NCBI GenBank assembly: GCA_029261715.1 | Contig: JAJDAT010000040.1 | Span: 1 to 64,000 of the forward strand | From: Nitrospinia bacterium | GTDB taxonomy: Bacteria > Nitrospinota > Nitrospinia > Nitrospinales > JAJDAT01 | Direction: 5' to 3' | DNA length: 64,000 nt | Shown: in pieces, positions 11,785 through 20,099 of the stretch | Layout: each line of letters opens with the position of its first letter | How positions within the stretch are numbered: position 1 is the first letter of the stretch | Made by a program: the position numbers and the translations under genes | The notes under the pieces: model-generated | Databases searched by the model: none | The model's input: the letters and a program-made list of their open reading frames with translations, nothing else | Told to the model about the DNA's origin: nothing

Positions 11785-12582
11785 TTAAATGTCGATTAAA
11801 CCATCCAACGGACTACTAGCGGAGGCATATAATTTTTTAGGGATTCTTCCCGCTTCATAGGCTAAGCGCCCACATTCAACGCCTAATTTCATAGCTTTCG
11901 ACATTTTAATCGGGTCTTTAGCTCCGGCAATTGCAGTATTCATCAAAATTCCGTCAACCCCTAGCTCCATGCACCGTGCCGCATCAGAGGCGGTACCCAC
12001 GCCAGCGTCGATGATTACGGGAATAGTAACCGCTTCTTGAATCAACTTGATATTAAAAGGATTTCTTATTCCAAGGCCAGAACCTATAGGAGCCGCTAGC
12101 GGCATTACCGCAGAGCATCCTGCATCTTCTAATTTTTTACAAAGCACCACGTCGTCAATACAATAAGGAAGTACGTGAAACCCGTCTTTAACCAGTATTT
12201 TTGAAGCCTCTAACGTCGCTTCATTATCAGGAAAAAGCGTTTTTTCGTCGCCAATCACCTCTACTTTAACAAAGTTTCCTAATCCCGCTTCGCGAGCAAG
12301 CTGGCAGGTCATTACGGTTTCTTTTACTGAATAACAACCGGCCGTATTTGGTAAAAGCGTATATCGGTTTGTATCGATAAAGTTCAGGATGGAATCTTCC
12401 TTACTTTTATCCAGCTCAATTCTGCGTACCGCGACTGTGACCATTTCCGAGCCGGATAAATCATGAGCTTTTTGCATAGTTTCAAAATCGGCATATTTTC
12501 CGGTGCCAATGATCAAACGCGATTGGAATTTTTTATCGGCAATGACCAGATCTTTAAATTCTGTTTTAGTTTCGTCATTCAT
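11785..12582 (-). CDS. thiG: thiazole synthase ThiG
   Basis: Forms the thiazole ring of thiamine from deoxyxylulose phosphate, dehydroglycine and the sulfur carried by ThiS thiocarboxylate. Visible marks are [10 protein letters not shown] at the start, [17 protein letters not shown] with the reaction-centre region, and the phosphate-binding [19 protein letters not shown]. 265 residues, complete. It follows thiS by 62 bp in the riboswitch-controlled operon. The dehydroglycine-making enzyme (ThiH or ThiO) and the ThiF adenylyltransferase are not in the window. Confidence 0.96.
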   Translation of the reverse strand: MNDETKTEFKDLVIADKKFQSRLIIGTGKYADFETMQKAHDLSGSEMVTVAVRRIELDKSKEDSILNFIDTNRYTLLPNTAGCYSVKETVMTCQLAREAGLGNFVKVEVIGDEKTLFPDNEATLEASKILVKDGFHVLPYCIDDVVLCKKLEDAGCSAVMPLAAPIGSGLGIRNPFNIKLIQEAVTIPVIIDAGVGTASDAARCMELGVDGILMNTAIAGAKDPIKMSKAMKLGVECGRLAYEAGRIPKKLYASASSPLDGLIDI

Positions 12583-12644
12583 ATTTTTATTCTCTAAAGG
12601 AATTTTTGAAAACTTGTTGAATTAGTATCTACTTTTTGAACCTC

Positions 12645-12848
12645 TTAAGTACCTCCGCCGACAGCGTGAACAATTTCAATTTTATCGCCTTCTTTAAGAG
12701 CAGTGGAATCATACAGGGATTTTGGAATTACTTGGTAGTTTAACGCAACGGCAAAGTGAGGGGCATTGATTTCGAGTTCCTGAACCAATTCTTCCAAATT
12801 TTGGCTTAATTTGGTCTCACGATCTTCACCATTTATATTAAGAATCAC
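12645..12848 (-). CDS. thiS: sulfur carrier protein ThiS
   Basis: Ubiquitin-like carrier whose C-terminal glycine is converted to a thiocarboxylate and gives sulfur to ThiG. I place the start at the GTG of 12848-12846, preceded by a GGAGATTCC ribosome site. This gives 67 residues beginning VILNINGED. A longer reading would run through the riboswitch and is not credible. The protein has the pattern ALNYQVIPKS...LKEGDKIEIVHAVGGG. It ends GGGT: one threonine follows the glycines, whereas ThiS normally ends in Gly-Gly, so a trimming step may be needed. Confidence 0.9.
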   Translation of the reverse strand: MILNINGEDRETKLSQNLEELVQELEINAPHFAVALNYQVIPKSLYDSTALKEGDKIEIVHAVGGGT

Positions 12849-12869
12849 AAGGAATCTCCAAAAATTTGC

Positions 12870-12904
12870 AAAAAAAAACCGCAACTCCAATGAAGGAACG
12901 CGGT
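12870..12904 (-). terminator. expression-platform terminator of the TPP riboswitch
   Basis: Read on the minus strand, ACCGC (12904-12900) pairs with GCGGT (12882-12878). The stem extends imperfectly inward through CC/GG pairs and is followed by about nine T residues (12878-12870). It lies between the TPP aptamer and the thiS ribosome site, where a transcription-attenuating expression platform should be. Confidence 0.75.
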
Positions 12905-12910
12905 CACAAT

Positions 12911-12993
12911 ACGCTTCCCTATCGCTGGAATTACCCAGATCAGGTTCAAAGGGTTGTCCTCGCGGACTCTCAGTCATAAAACTCCCCTAGCCG
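12911..12993 (-). promoter_or_regulatory. TPP riboswitch (THI element)
   Basis: On the minus strand the segment runs from GGCTAGGGGAG through ACTGAGAG to the conserved AACCTGATCTGGGTAAT, CCAGCG and AGGGAAGC. These are the signature pieces of the thiamine-pyrophosphate aptamer, in the right order and spacing. It precedes thiSGEC. With the terminator just downstream, TPP binding should switch transcription off. Confidence 0.95.
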
Positions 12994-13111
12994 ATTTCTA
13001 ATAATTACCTCAAAAATCTTTTAAGTCAAGAGGTTATTGACCTTTGAAAAAAAAAGAGTATTCTTATCAGAATTACATTTAAAATTTCAATATCTTGTTG
13101 GGTAAATTTCG

Positions 13112-14299
13112 ATGAAACCGCTAAAATCTATCTTGCTAGTTATTCTCATTCTCAGCTTTTTTGGTTGTGCTTCGTTGCAAAATCAGGATGGGGAATCTTT
13201 TTCTGGTAGTCCATATTTTGAAGAGCCCCCTGATAAGATTTTATTTTCTGATAAAGAATTGTTTACGCAAGCTCTTAATCTGCAATATAAGGGACAACTC
13301 CAATCGGCAATTCAATTATGGCAAAAGTTTTTGGCCGAACGCTCACAATCTTTTGAAGCGCTTAACAACCTTGGAATGGCTTACTATTCCAACGATCAAT
13401 TAGACTTCTCGATTCAGTCTTTTGAATCTGCTTTAGCCATTCAACCCGATAACGGAAGAATAAAAAGTAACCTAAGCCGAACTTTACGGTTTCGAGTTAC
13501 TTTGGAAAGAGAAAATAGGGAATACGCAAAGGCAGTAGCGGATTTACAAAAAATAATTCCGCTTAGCGGCAAGGATCAACAAGAAAAAATTCTGAGAGAA
13601 ATTGAGAGCGTCCAAGAAAAAATATTTGAAGAAGCTCAAAAGTCAAATACAACAGTGGCGTACGAGCAATTTATAAAAGCATACCCAGATAGCGTTTACT
13701 CCTCAAAAGCAAAAGAAATGCTGAAGTTGCTAAACCCTGCCGCCGCGATGGCAAAAGAAGCTGTAAAAGAATTTTTACCTCCCATTGCCGAAGAAACAAA
13801 ATCAGCCGAAACTCAATTTGAAGAAGCCGCTCCTTTAGTTGAAGAAAAACTTATGGATAATTCCAGCATGATGGAATCTAAAGCTCCAGAAATGAAAATG
13901 GAAGAAGCTCCCATGATGGGCTCTCAAATGTCCGAACCTAAAATGGAAGACTCAGCAATGATGGAAGATCCTGCAATGATGGATTCCAAAATGTCTGACA
14001 TGGATATGGGAACAGATGGGATGGCTATCGATATACCAGAGTCTGAACTGATGGTCGACAAAAGCGATCCCACAATGGACAGGGGATCAGCTTCAAATGT
14101 TCGACAAGTCAAGATAATGACAAAAAGAACTCCATTAAACATTCGAGCCAAACCTTCTTCTAGCGCTCGGGTAATTGGCAAGATTAAAAAAGGCGCCATC
14201 GTAAGACTGATCGAAGAAACTTCGAGGTGGTATCACGTAGCTTATGCCACGGGTAAAACCGGTTGGATTAGTCGTAAATTTTCAAAGGAAGTAAAATAA
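13112..14299 (+). CDS. TPR / SH3-domain lipoprotein with methionine-rich linker
   Basis: The signal peptide ends in a lipobox (LSFFGC, Cys19), so it is probably membrane-anchored in the envelope. TPR-like helices cover about residues 45-145 and continue as a helical region to ~210. Residues ~245-325 are a low-complexity acidic linker rich in methionine, mostly MM or KM followed by E/D, with about 19 Met in 80 residues. The C-terminal ~65 residues are a bacterial SH3 domain (LNIRAKPSSSARVIGKI, GWISRKF), often peptidoglycan-binding. It is first in a four-gene run with gaps of 6 bp or overlaps, although the following genes are metabolic. The function is unknown. Confidence 0.8.
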   Translation: MKPLKSILLVILILSFFGCASLQNQDGESFSGSPYFEEPPDKILFSDKELFTQALNLQYKGQLQSAIQLWQKFLAERSQSFEALNNLGMAYYSNDQLDFSIQSFESALAIQPDNGRIKSNLSRTLRFRVTLERENREYAKAVADLQKIIPLSGKDQQEKILREIESVQEKIFEEAQKSNTTVAYEQFIKAYPDSVYSSKAKEMLKLLNPAAAMAKEAVKEFLPPIAEETKSAETQFEEAAPLVEEKLMDNSSMMESKAPEMKMEEAPMMGSQMSEPKMEDSAMMEDPAMMDSKMSDMDMGTDGMAIDIPESELMVDKSDPTMDRGSASNVRQVKIMTKRTPLNIRAKPSSSARVIGKIKKGAIVRLIEETSRWYHVAYATGKTGWISRKFSKEVK

Positions 14300-14305
14300 C
14301 TTTTC

Positions 14306-15037
14306 ATGACCGTTCGGTCCGAGCTGGCTTCAGCCATCTCCGCTCTACCTTCTAATACAATTCACCAAGAGTTCGTTTCCCAAGACGAATTTTTTGCGAT
14401 GAAAAACTTCATTCCGCAATCTATTGTAGAACGTATCTGCGACGAGTTTGCTAAATTACGACCTAAAATAAATCGCAATTACATTCCCAAACATAAAAAA
14501 GGCGGGAGCGTTAGTCGGTTTACGTTGGAAAAATATTCGCCCACAATTAAGGAAATCTACGAAACGCCAGAATTTTTCGATTTCCTTAACAATCTTGTCG
14601 GCGGAGATCTGCAAGACTGTCCGCCTGAAGATCCGCACGCCTACGCCTTATACTGCTATACCGAACCAGGCGATCATATTGGTTTCCATTATGACACTTC
14701 ATATTACAAAGGTAGACGCTATACGATTTTGATAGGGATTATCGACAATTCAAGCTGTAAGTTAGAATATGATCTTTTTACAAAAAACCCTCAAAAAGAA
14801 ACGACAACACACTCCACTTCACTCGATCCGGGGGATTTAGTATTTTTTAATGGAGACAACCTTTACCACCGTGTTACTCCGCTCGGTGAAGGGGAAGAAC
14901 GCATAGCGCTCACTTTAGAATATGTCACTGACCAATCTATGGGATGGTTTCCACGATTCGTTTCAAATATGAAAGACTCAATTGCTTATTTTGGATTTAA
15001 GAACGTTTTTCTTGGTAAAAAAGGAACGACACAATAA
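14306..15037 (+). CDS. 2-oxoglutarate/Fe(II)-dependent oxygenase family protein
   Basis: The double-stranded beta-helix iron site can be read directly: H128-x-D130 (FHYDTS), distal H188 (LYHRVTP) and R199, which would hold 2-oxoglutarate. The metal triad is complete, with Asp rather than the Gly seen in halogenases, so hydroxylation is the likely chemistry. 243 residues, no signal peptide, cytoplasmic. It overlaps the following nucleotidyltransferase gene by one base and precedes a CDP-alcohol phosphotransferase. It may therefore modify a small headgroup or its precursor; that is inference. The substrate is unknown. Confidence 0.75.
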   Translation: MTVRSELASAISALPSNTIHQEFVSQDEFFAMKNFIPQSIVERICDEFAKLRPKINRNYIPKHKKGGSVSRFTLEKYSPTIKEIYETPEFFDFLNNLVGGDLQDCPPEDPHAYALYCYTEPGDHIGFHYDTSYYKGRRYTILIGIIDNSSCKLEYDLFTKNPQKETTTHSTSLDPGDLVFFNGDNLYHRVTPLGEGEERIALTLEYVTDQSMGWFPRFVSNMKDSIAYFGFKNVFLGKKGTTQ

Positions 15038-15774
15038 TGAGAGCGGTTATTCTTGCGGCTGGAGTGGGTAGACGTTTAGGCGACGAAGGGGATCTCCCTA
15101 AATGTCTTCTTAGGTTTGGTGAGAAAACTTTACTACAAAGACATTTGGAATTTTTGAAACAATGCGGTATCGAAAAGACAACGATTGCTGTCGGGTTTAA
15201 AAAAGAAACTATTCAATCGGAAATCGTCAAATTGGGAATGGATGACTTTGCAAATACGGTTTTCAACCCAGACTTCGAACAAGGAAGCGTACTAAGCCTT
15301 TGGTCAACTCGCGACCAAATGACCTATGGCGGCGATGTTTTATTGATGGATGCAGACGTTCTATACGGTCATTCTTTATTATCTAGACTCGTAGAAACAC
15401 AACATGCAAGTAGTTTCCTGATGGACAAAAATTTCGAACCAGGGGACGAACCGGTAAAACTTTGTATCCGTAATGGAAAAATCGTCGAGTTTCGAAAAAA
15501 AGTCGAAGTGGAATTTGACGTCTGCGGAGAATCCGTAGGATTTTTCAAATTTTCTTCCGATACGGCTAAAAAATTAATTGAAACCACAGAACGGTTTAAA
15601 ACAAATAGAGAAGAATGTTACGAAGAACCTTTAAGAGACTTGGCCCTAAATTCTCCGTCAGATACATTTGGTGTTGAAGATATTACAGGCATGCCTTGGA
15701 CAGAAATTGACTTCCCAGAAGACGTACACAAAGCCCAAGAAAAAATCTTTACACAGTTGGAGTCTGAGCCTTGA
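15037..15774 (+). CDS. sugar/amino-alcohol phosphate nucleotidyltransferase (LicC/PntC-like)
   Basis: Rossmann-type nucleotidyltransferase. LAAGVGRRLG at residues 6-15 is the nucleotide-binding loop, PKCLL carries the conserved lysine, and LLMDADVLYG holds the metal-binding aspartate. Such enzymes activate phosphocholine, phosphoethanolamine, 2-aminoethylphosphonate or inositol phosphate with CTP. The downstream gene is a CDP-alcohol phosphotransferase, joined by a TTGA overlap, which makes a CDP-activated headgroup the best guess. 245 residues, single domain. In PntC the same domain is fused to an aminoethylphosphonate transaminase; here a transaminase of that type lies separately at 48006-49100. 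Confidence 0.75.
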   Translation: MRAVILAAGVGRRLGDEGDLPKCLLRFGEKTLLQRHLEFLKQCGIEKTTIAVGFKKETIQSEIVKLGMDDFANTVFNPDFEQGSVLSLWSTRDQMTYGGDVLLMDADVLYGHSLLSRLVETQHASSFLMDKNFEPGDEPVKLCIRNGKIVEFRKKVEVEFDVCGESVGFFKFSSDTAKKLIETTERFKTNREECYEEPLRDLALNSPSDTFGVEDITGMPWTEIDFPEDVHKAQEKIFTQLESEP

Positions 15775-16358
15775 GTTTGCCTTTGTGGGATGTAAGGATT
15801 GCGCGATGGATGATAAAACCAATTATTGGGACCTCTATCACCCCTAATCATTTAACAACCGTTCGATTAATAGTTGGATTAGTTGGCGTTGCGTTATTTA
15901 TTCCAGGAGATTGGAAATGGTCTGTTTGGGGATCTTTTGGGTTTGCTCTTTCTAATTTAATTGATCACACCGATGGAGAATTAGCCCGCGAAACAGGGCA
16001 AAGCAGCCGTTGGGGACACATTTACGATTTAGCTTGCGACGCTTTAATTCATATCCTCGTGTTTATATGTATCGGCGTTGGATTAAAAAATTCATCATTA
16101 GGTAATTGGGCGATTCCAATGGGAATCGTTGCAGGTTTCTCAGTAAGCGGTATTTTTTGGTTACGTATTAAAATTGAAGAAAAATTGGGCAAAGAGGCTG
16201 TCGCATTGCCTAACTTTGCTGGATTCGACGCGGAAGATATTTTATATTTTTTACCCGTCGTAGTTTTGCTAAATGGATTGGTTCCTTTCTTATTTCTCGC
16301 CGCAACCATTTCTCCCATTGTGGCAATTGCTCTAATAGCAAAATTAAAAATATTTTAA
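15771..16358 (+). CDS. CDP-alcohol phosphatidyltransferase family membrane enzyme
   Basis: The class motif DxxDGxxARx8GxxxDxxxD is complete (starting DHTDGELAR and ending GHIYDLACD, near residues 65-90). It binds the CDP-alcohol and two metals. Five to six membrane helices surround it. 195 residues is the normal size. The start is TTG at 15771, overlapping the stop of the nucleotidyltransferase gene, so the two are coupled: one makes the CDP-activated headgroup and the other would transfer it to a lipid acceptor. Which alcohol or phosphonate is used cannot be read from sequence. Confidence 0.85.
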   Translation: MSLPLWDVRIARWMIKPIIGTSITPNHLTTVRLIVGLVGVALFIPGDWKWSVWGSFGFALSNLIDHTDGELARETGQSSRWGHIYDLACDALIHILVFICIGVGLKNSSLGNWAIPMGIVAGFSVSGIFWLRIKIEEKLGKEAVALPNFAGFDAEDILYFLPVVVLLNGLVPFLFLAATISPIVAIALIAKLKIF

Positions 16359-16522
16359 GACCTGAAGTTTTTTATCTTCCAGAAAATTATAATAAGAAAA
16401 CAGAATCAATTAAGAAGCGGCTGTATAATCAACAAAGAAAATACTACCACCCAAACACAATGTTATTAGAACTTGCCCATAATCTTTAAACTTTGACCAT
16501 CAATTTCAAAGGCGTTTGAAAT

Positions 16523-17425
16523 ATGGATACAGTTGGCGAATATATGGAATCTCCGATCCCTAGCGTGGATCAGGAAACTACCATTAAAGAAACTGCGGAG
16601 TTTATGAAATCTAATAAAACTGCTTCTGTTTTAGTGAAAAATAAAGAAGATTATATAGGAATTGTTACTGATGCAGATTTTACCCGCAAAGTCGCTCGAG
16701 AAGGATTATCGGTTGAGAACCTTAAAATAGATGTAATAATGTCCTCTCCAATCGTTAAAGTAAAAAAATCTACTTTAATGACAGAGGCAAATGAATTAAT
16801 GCTGAAATCAAATATTCGTCACCTGGCGGTTACCGATGAAGAAAAAATAGTCGGTATGCTATCCATCATAAATTTTTTAAATTACCACAGCAAAGTTGAA
16901 ATAAAATTAAAACAGCTTTCTGTTAGAGATGGGTTGACTGGAATTTTTAATCGCCGTTATTTTGACGAAATTATCGCAAAAGAATGGAAACGCGCGGCCA
17001 GAGAGAAAAAATCTATTTCTCTTATCATGCTCGATATTGACTCGTTCAAATTGTATAACGATTTTTATGGTCACCAAGCTGGCGACGAATGCTTAAAAAA
17101 GGTTTCTAACGTTATTTCCGAAACATTACATCGAGCCTCCGATGTAGCTGCGCGGTACGGAGGCGAAGAGTTTGCAGTAATACTACCAAGTGTCGATAAA
17201 GAAAAAGCCTTACAATTAGCTGAAACAATTCGAAATAAAATTGAGTCGCTTCACATTGAACACAAACAGAACCAAGCAAGCGCTTATGTTACGGCAAGTA
17301 TTGGAACATCCTGCACAATCCCCGTACCGGGATCCTCTACGGAGTCATTGATCGCCAACGCGGATCAAGCTCTCTTTCGCGCCAAAAAAGAAGGAAAGAA
17401 TCGGGTCCAATCTCAATTTATTTGA
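16523..17425 (+). CDS. CBS-pair diguanylate cyclase
   Basis: Residues 1-125 form two CBS motifs (V-G-E-Y-M-E-S-P start, D-V-I-M-S-S-P second), a cytosolic nucleotide-sensing module. Residues ~130-300 are a GGDEF domain that makes cyclic di-GMP from two GTP. The active-site motif is intact as GGEEF at 213-217. The product-inhibition I-site RxxD is at 204-207, exactly five residues before it. No membrane segment. The CBS pair suggests control by adenine nucleotides or similar ligands. The gene is monocistronic and converges with a thioredoxin-fold gene. Confidence 0.92.
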   Translation: MDTVGEYMESPIPSVDQETTIKETAEFMKSNKTASVLVKNKEDYIGIVTDADFTRKVAREGLSVENLKIDVIMSSPIVKVKKSTLMTEANELMLKSNIRHLAVTDEEKIVGMLSIINFLNYHSKVEIKLKQLSVRDGLTGIFNRRYFDEIIAKEWKRAAREKKSISLIMLDIDSFKLYNDFYGHQAGDECLKKVSNVISETLHRASDVAARYGGEEFAVILPSVDKEKALQLAETIRNKIESLHIEHKQNQASAYVTASIGTSCTIPVPGSSTESLIANADQALFRAKKEGKNRVQSQFI

Positions 17426-17459
17426 GCGATTTGATTATCCTAACTTCAAAGTTTTTAAT

Positions 17460-17720
17460 TTATTCCATCAATTTCTGCGTCAAATCAGATTTTTTGGGTA
17501 GGCCCAACGTACACCCTCCCTTTGCAGAATCAATGTTTTGACCAAAGACCAATTTTCCGTCTTTTAAAATTGAGGGTGAACTGAATAATTTTAACGGGTC
17601 CGTTTTTTCAAGGCTGGTTTGTTCGATTTCTTCGTACTTTACTCCAATATTAGACAACAGATTTTTTATTACAGAATAGTTAGGGCATCCTTGAAAGTAA
17701 ATTAGTTGGATACGTTCCAT
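17460..17720 (-). CDS. thioredoxin-fold / glutaredoxin-like small protein
   Basis: 86 residues with a beta-strand start IQLIYFQGCPNY: Cys12 followed by Pro is the position of the thioredoxin active site, but the second cysteine of CxxC is missing. SSPSILKDGKLVFG resembles the cis-Pro segment. A further cysteine occurs near residue 70. This fits the DUF2703-like or GCxN thioredoxin-fold proteins. It lies 21 bp downstream of the RsbU-type phosphatase gene on the same strand, so co-transcription is likely. Confidence 0.65.
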   Translation of the reverse strand: MERIQLIYFQGCPNYSVIKNLLSNIGVKYEEIEQTSLEKTDPLKLFSSPSILKDGKLVFGQNIDSAKGGCTLGLPKKSDLTQKLME

Positions 17721-17741
17721 TAGAAAAATCCGTCGCGTTAA

Positions 17742-19964
17742 TTAAACTTTAAAAACTAATAACGTTAAATCGTCGAATGGCATTCTTCCCTGTGTAAAAC
17801 TGGAAATCGCTTTTTGCAAATTAGCTATCAATAAGTTTGGCGAATTTTCAGTTTCTGAAATAACCGAGCTAAACCGTTCCATCCCAAAATGCTGTTTATC
17901 ATCATTTATCGGTTCAATCGCGCCATCGGAATAAGCGATCACAATATCGCCAGAACTTAACTGAATCTCCTGCTTTTCATATTGAGCGTTCTCAAGTATT
18001 CCGAGTGGAATACCATCCGCTTTTCCTGCCTCCCTTATATCGCCCTTTTTATTTTTAATTAAAATAGAGTGATGACCAGCGTTTGATATATTTAACTTTT
18101 TAGTCTTCATGTCTAACAGCAAAAACAAAGCGGTGGCAAACATACCGTTTCTTGATCTCTTAGCCAAGACGCCATTCACGCTTCTCATTATTTTTTCCGG
18201 ATCTGAGTCCATCATCGATGCGTACCGAAAATCGCTCATCAATCTTGCCATATAGAGAGCCGCCGATACTCCTTTTCCCGAAACGTCGCCTAGTACCATC
18301 CCCAGATGATTGTCACCTAGGGTTATAAAATCGTAAAAATCGCCGCCAACAAATTTAGCGGGAGCTGTGTGCGCCGCAAAAGAAAGACCCGGATAATCGG
18401 GAGGATTCTCCGGTAAAAAACCTTTTTGAACCAAGTTAGCCGTTTCCATTTCCCGTTCAATACGGTCTTTCTCTTCAGCAATGATTTTCAATTTTTCTTC
18501 CGCCCGCCTCGCTTCAGTTACGTCGCGTCCATAAACATTTGCATATTCATTTTCAACAACGGGCATAATTTCAAACGTAAAGATCTTATCTAATCTTTCG
18601 ACCTCTAATCCTTCACTTTTTTCTTCTGAAAAAGAATCTTCTATTGCAGAGTGAAAAATTACAGGTACTGGGTCACCTATTTTGATGTTCCAGTTTTCTA
18701 ATAATTTTAAAGCGGATAAATTTGCATAAAGTAATTGACCGTCTTTTCCAACTCGAAAAACAGGATTGGGGTTTTCGCCGGGAAGCTTGGAAATATTTTT
18801 AATTTCGTCGATATATTTTTTTAACGACTGTTGCATAAACCGGAAGGACTCTCCAAGCCTTCCTACTTCGTCTTGAGAATCGTTAGCGGGAATTGCCGCG
18901 TCAAGCTTTCCAGTCGCTAATTCTTCAGTAGCTTTAGCTAGATTACCTAATGGCCGGGTAATTGAACGGGCTATAAAAGCAATTATTAAAAATAACAATC
19001 CAAGTCCGCTTAATGCATAAATAAAATTTTCTTTTTGAAGTTCATTAATGCCTGCCATCATTTCATCTTTAGGAAAAACGGCTCCTAATGACCAACCATT
19101 AAAGTATAAAGGCGCATAATAAAGACAGGAGTCTTTTCCCATATATAAGTCCTTGATCGTCGTGAAGCCTGTTTTGCCAGCGATCATTTCCTTTGCAATT
19201 TGGGAAAACTTTGAATTATTTTTCTTTTTTGCTAATTCAAAAATATTTTCCTTCATGATCCACTCTTTGACTGGATGAGATATATAAGCTCCTCTTTCCG
19301 AAACTAAAAATGTATAACCCGTTTTGGCAATTTTGAGACTAGACAATAAGTCTTCAAGCCATGACAAAGAAACGTCTGCCGTTACAACGCCCATAAAGAT
19401 TTGTTTACCCAGCTCATCCTTATAAAAAGGAACCGAATAAGTTGTCATAACAATATTTCCGGCTCCTTCATCAAAATATGGCTCGCTCCAACTTGGTTTT
19501 TTAAGCTCTTTCGGCGTTTTATACCAATCTTTATCAAAGTAGTTATAATCTTTGCTTCCTATAAAAGTTAATTTTAACTCTCCGTTGTCGCCTCCTCTAA
19601 AATAATAGGGAGCAAAATATAATTTATCTTTCGCAAATGCGTTAGGTTCAAAAGCGATAGTCGCTCCATATATTTCAGGATGATTTTCTACAATCTGGCG
19701 AGTTAAAAAAACAATGTCGTCTTTTCGATAAGAAGAATGTTGAACAGTATGGGCAATCTGTTGTGGAATTTTTTCAACGGCGGCTAAAACGGATTCAATT
19801 TTATTTAAGGTCGCAAAAGACAAATTTTTGGCATTTTCTTCAACAACTCCCATATAGATCTTTCGGATCTTGTTAGAGTTATGTTTTCCAATTAGAAAAA
19901 AAACCAAAAACACGCTCACTAAAATAAGCGACACTAATTTAAAAGCAATTCCACAATTTTTCAT
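17742..19964 (-). CDS. RsbU-type membrane sensor serine phosphatase (dCache-HAMP-PAS-PP2C)
   Basis: 740 residues. TM helix at ~10-27, periplasmic double-Cache sensor (~40-300, with the GATIAFEP and AKTGYTFLVSERGAYISHP segments), second TM helix at ~315-335, HAMP at ~335-385, a PAS-like segment (~395-480), a short coiled coil, and a SpoIIE/PP2C domain from ~515 to the end. PP2C metal residues are visible in GGDFYDF, LGDVSGKGVSAALYMA and DDLTLLV. Such proteins dephosphorylate an anti-sigma-factor antagonist in partner-switching networks. The antagonist is not encoded nearby. It is transcribed away from comEC. Confidence 0.9.
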   Translation of the reverse strand: MKNCGIAFKLVSLILVSVFLVFFLIGKHNSNKIRKIYMGVVEENAKNLSFATLNKIESVLAAVEKIPQQIAHTVQHSSYRKDDIVFLTRQIVENHPEIYGATIAFEPNAFAKDKLYFAPYYFRGGDNGELKLTFIGSKDYNYFDKDWYKTPKELKKPSWSEPYFDEGAGNIVMTTYSVPFYKDELGKQIFMGVVTADVSLSWLEDLLSSLKIAKTGYTFLVSERGAYISHPVKEWIMKENIFELAKKKNNSKFSQIAKEMIAGKTGFTTIKDLYMGKDSCLYYAPLYFNGWSLGAVFPKDEMMAGINELQKENFIYALSGLGLLFLIIAFIARSITRPLGNLAKATEELATGKLDAAIPANDSQDEVGRLGESFRFMQQSLKKYIDEIKNISKLPGENPNPVFRVGKDGQLLYANLSALKLLENWNIKIGDPVPVIFHSAIEDSFSEEKSEGLEVERLDKIFTFEIMPVVENEYANVYGRDVTEARRAEEKLKIIAEEKDRIEREMETANLVQKGFLPENPPDYPGLSFAAHTAPAKFVGGDFYDFITLGDNHLGMVLGDVSGKGVSAALYMARLMSDFRYASMMDSDPEKIMRSVNGVLAKRSRNGMFATALFLLLDMKTKKLNISNAGHHSILIKNKKGDIREAGKADGIPLGILENAQYEKQEIQLSSGDIVIAYSDGAIEPINDDKQHFGMERFSSVISETENSPNLLIANLQKAISSFTQGRMPFDDLTLLVFKV

Positions 19965-20099
19965 TTATCTGCGAAGCTCGTTTCGAAATATCGAATTCAA
20001 TTTAAAATAATGGCGTGAGGAAATATTGTACACTTCATTTTATTTTTCCATAATGCAAAACATAGTTTTAATTCTTTTTTAAATTAAGTTCATTTAGTT

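Noticed and set aside
12645-12977. 110-residue reading of thiS
   Set aside because: The extra N-terminal part is the translated TPP riboswitch and terminator. The GTG at 12848 with its ribosome site gives a normal ThiS length.
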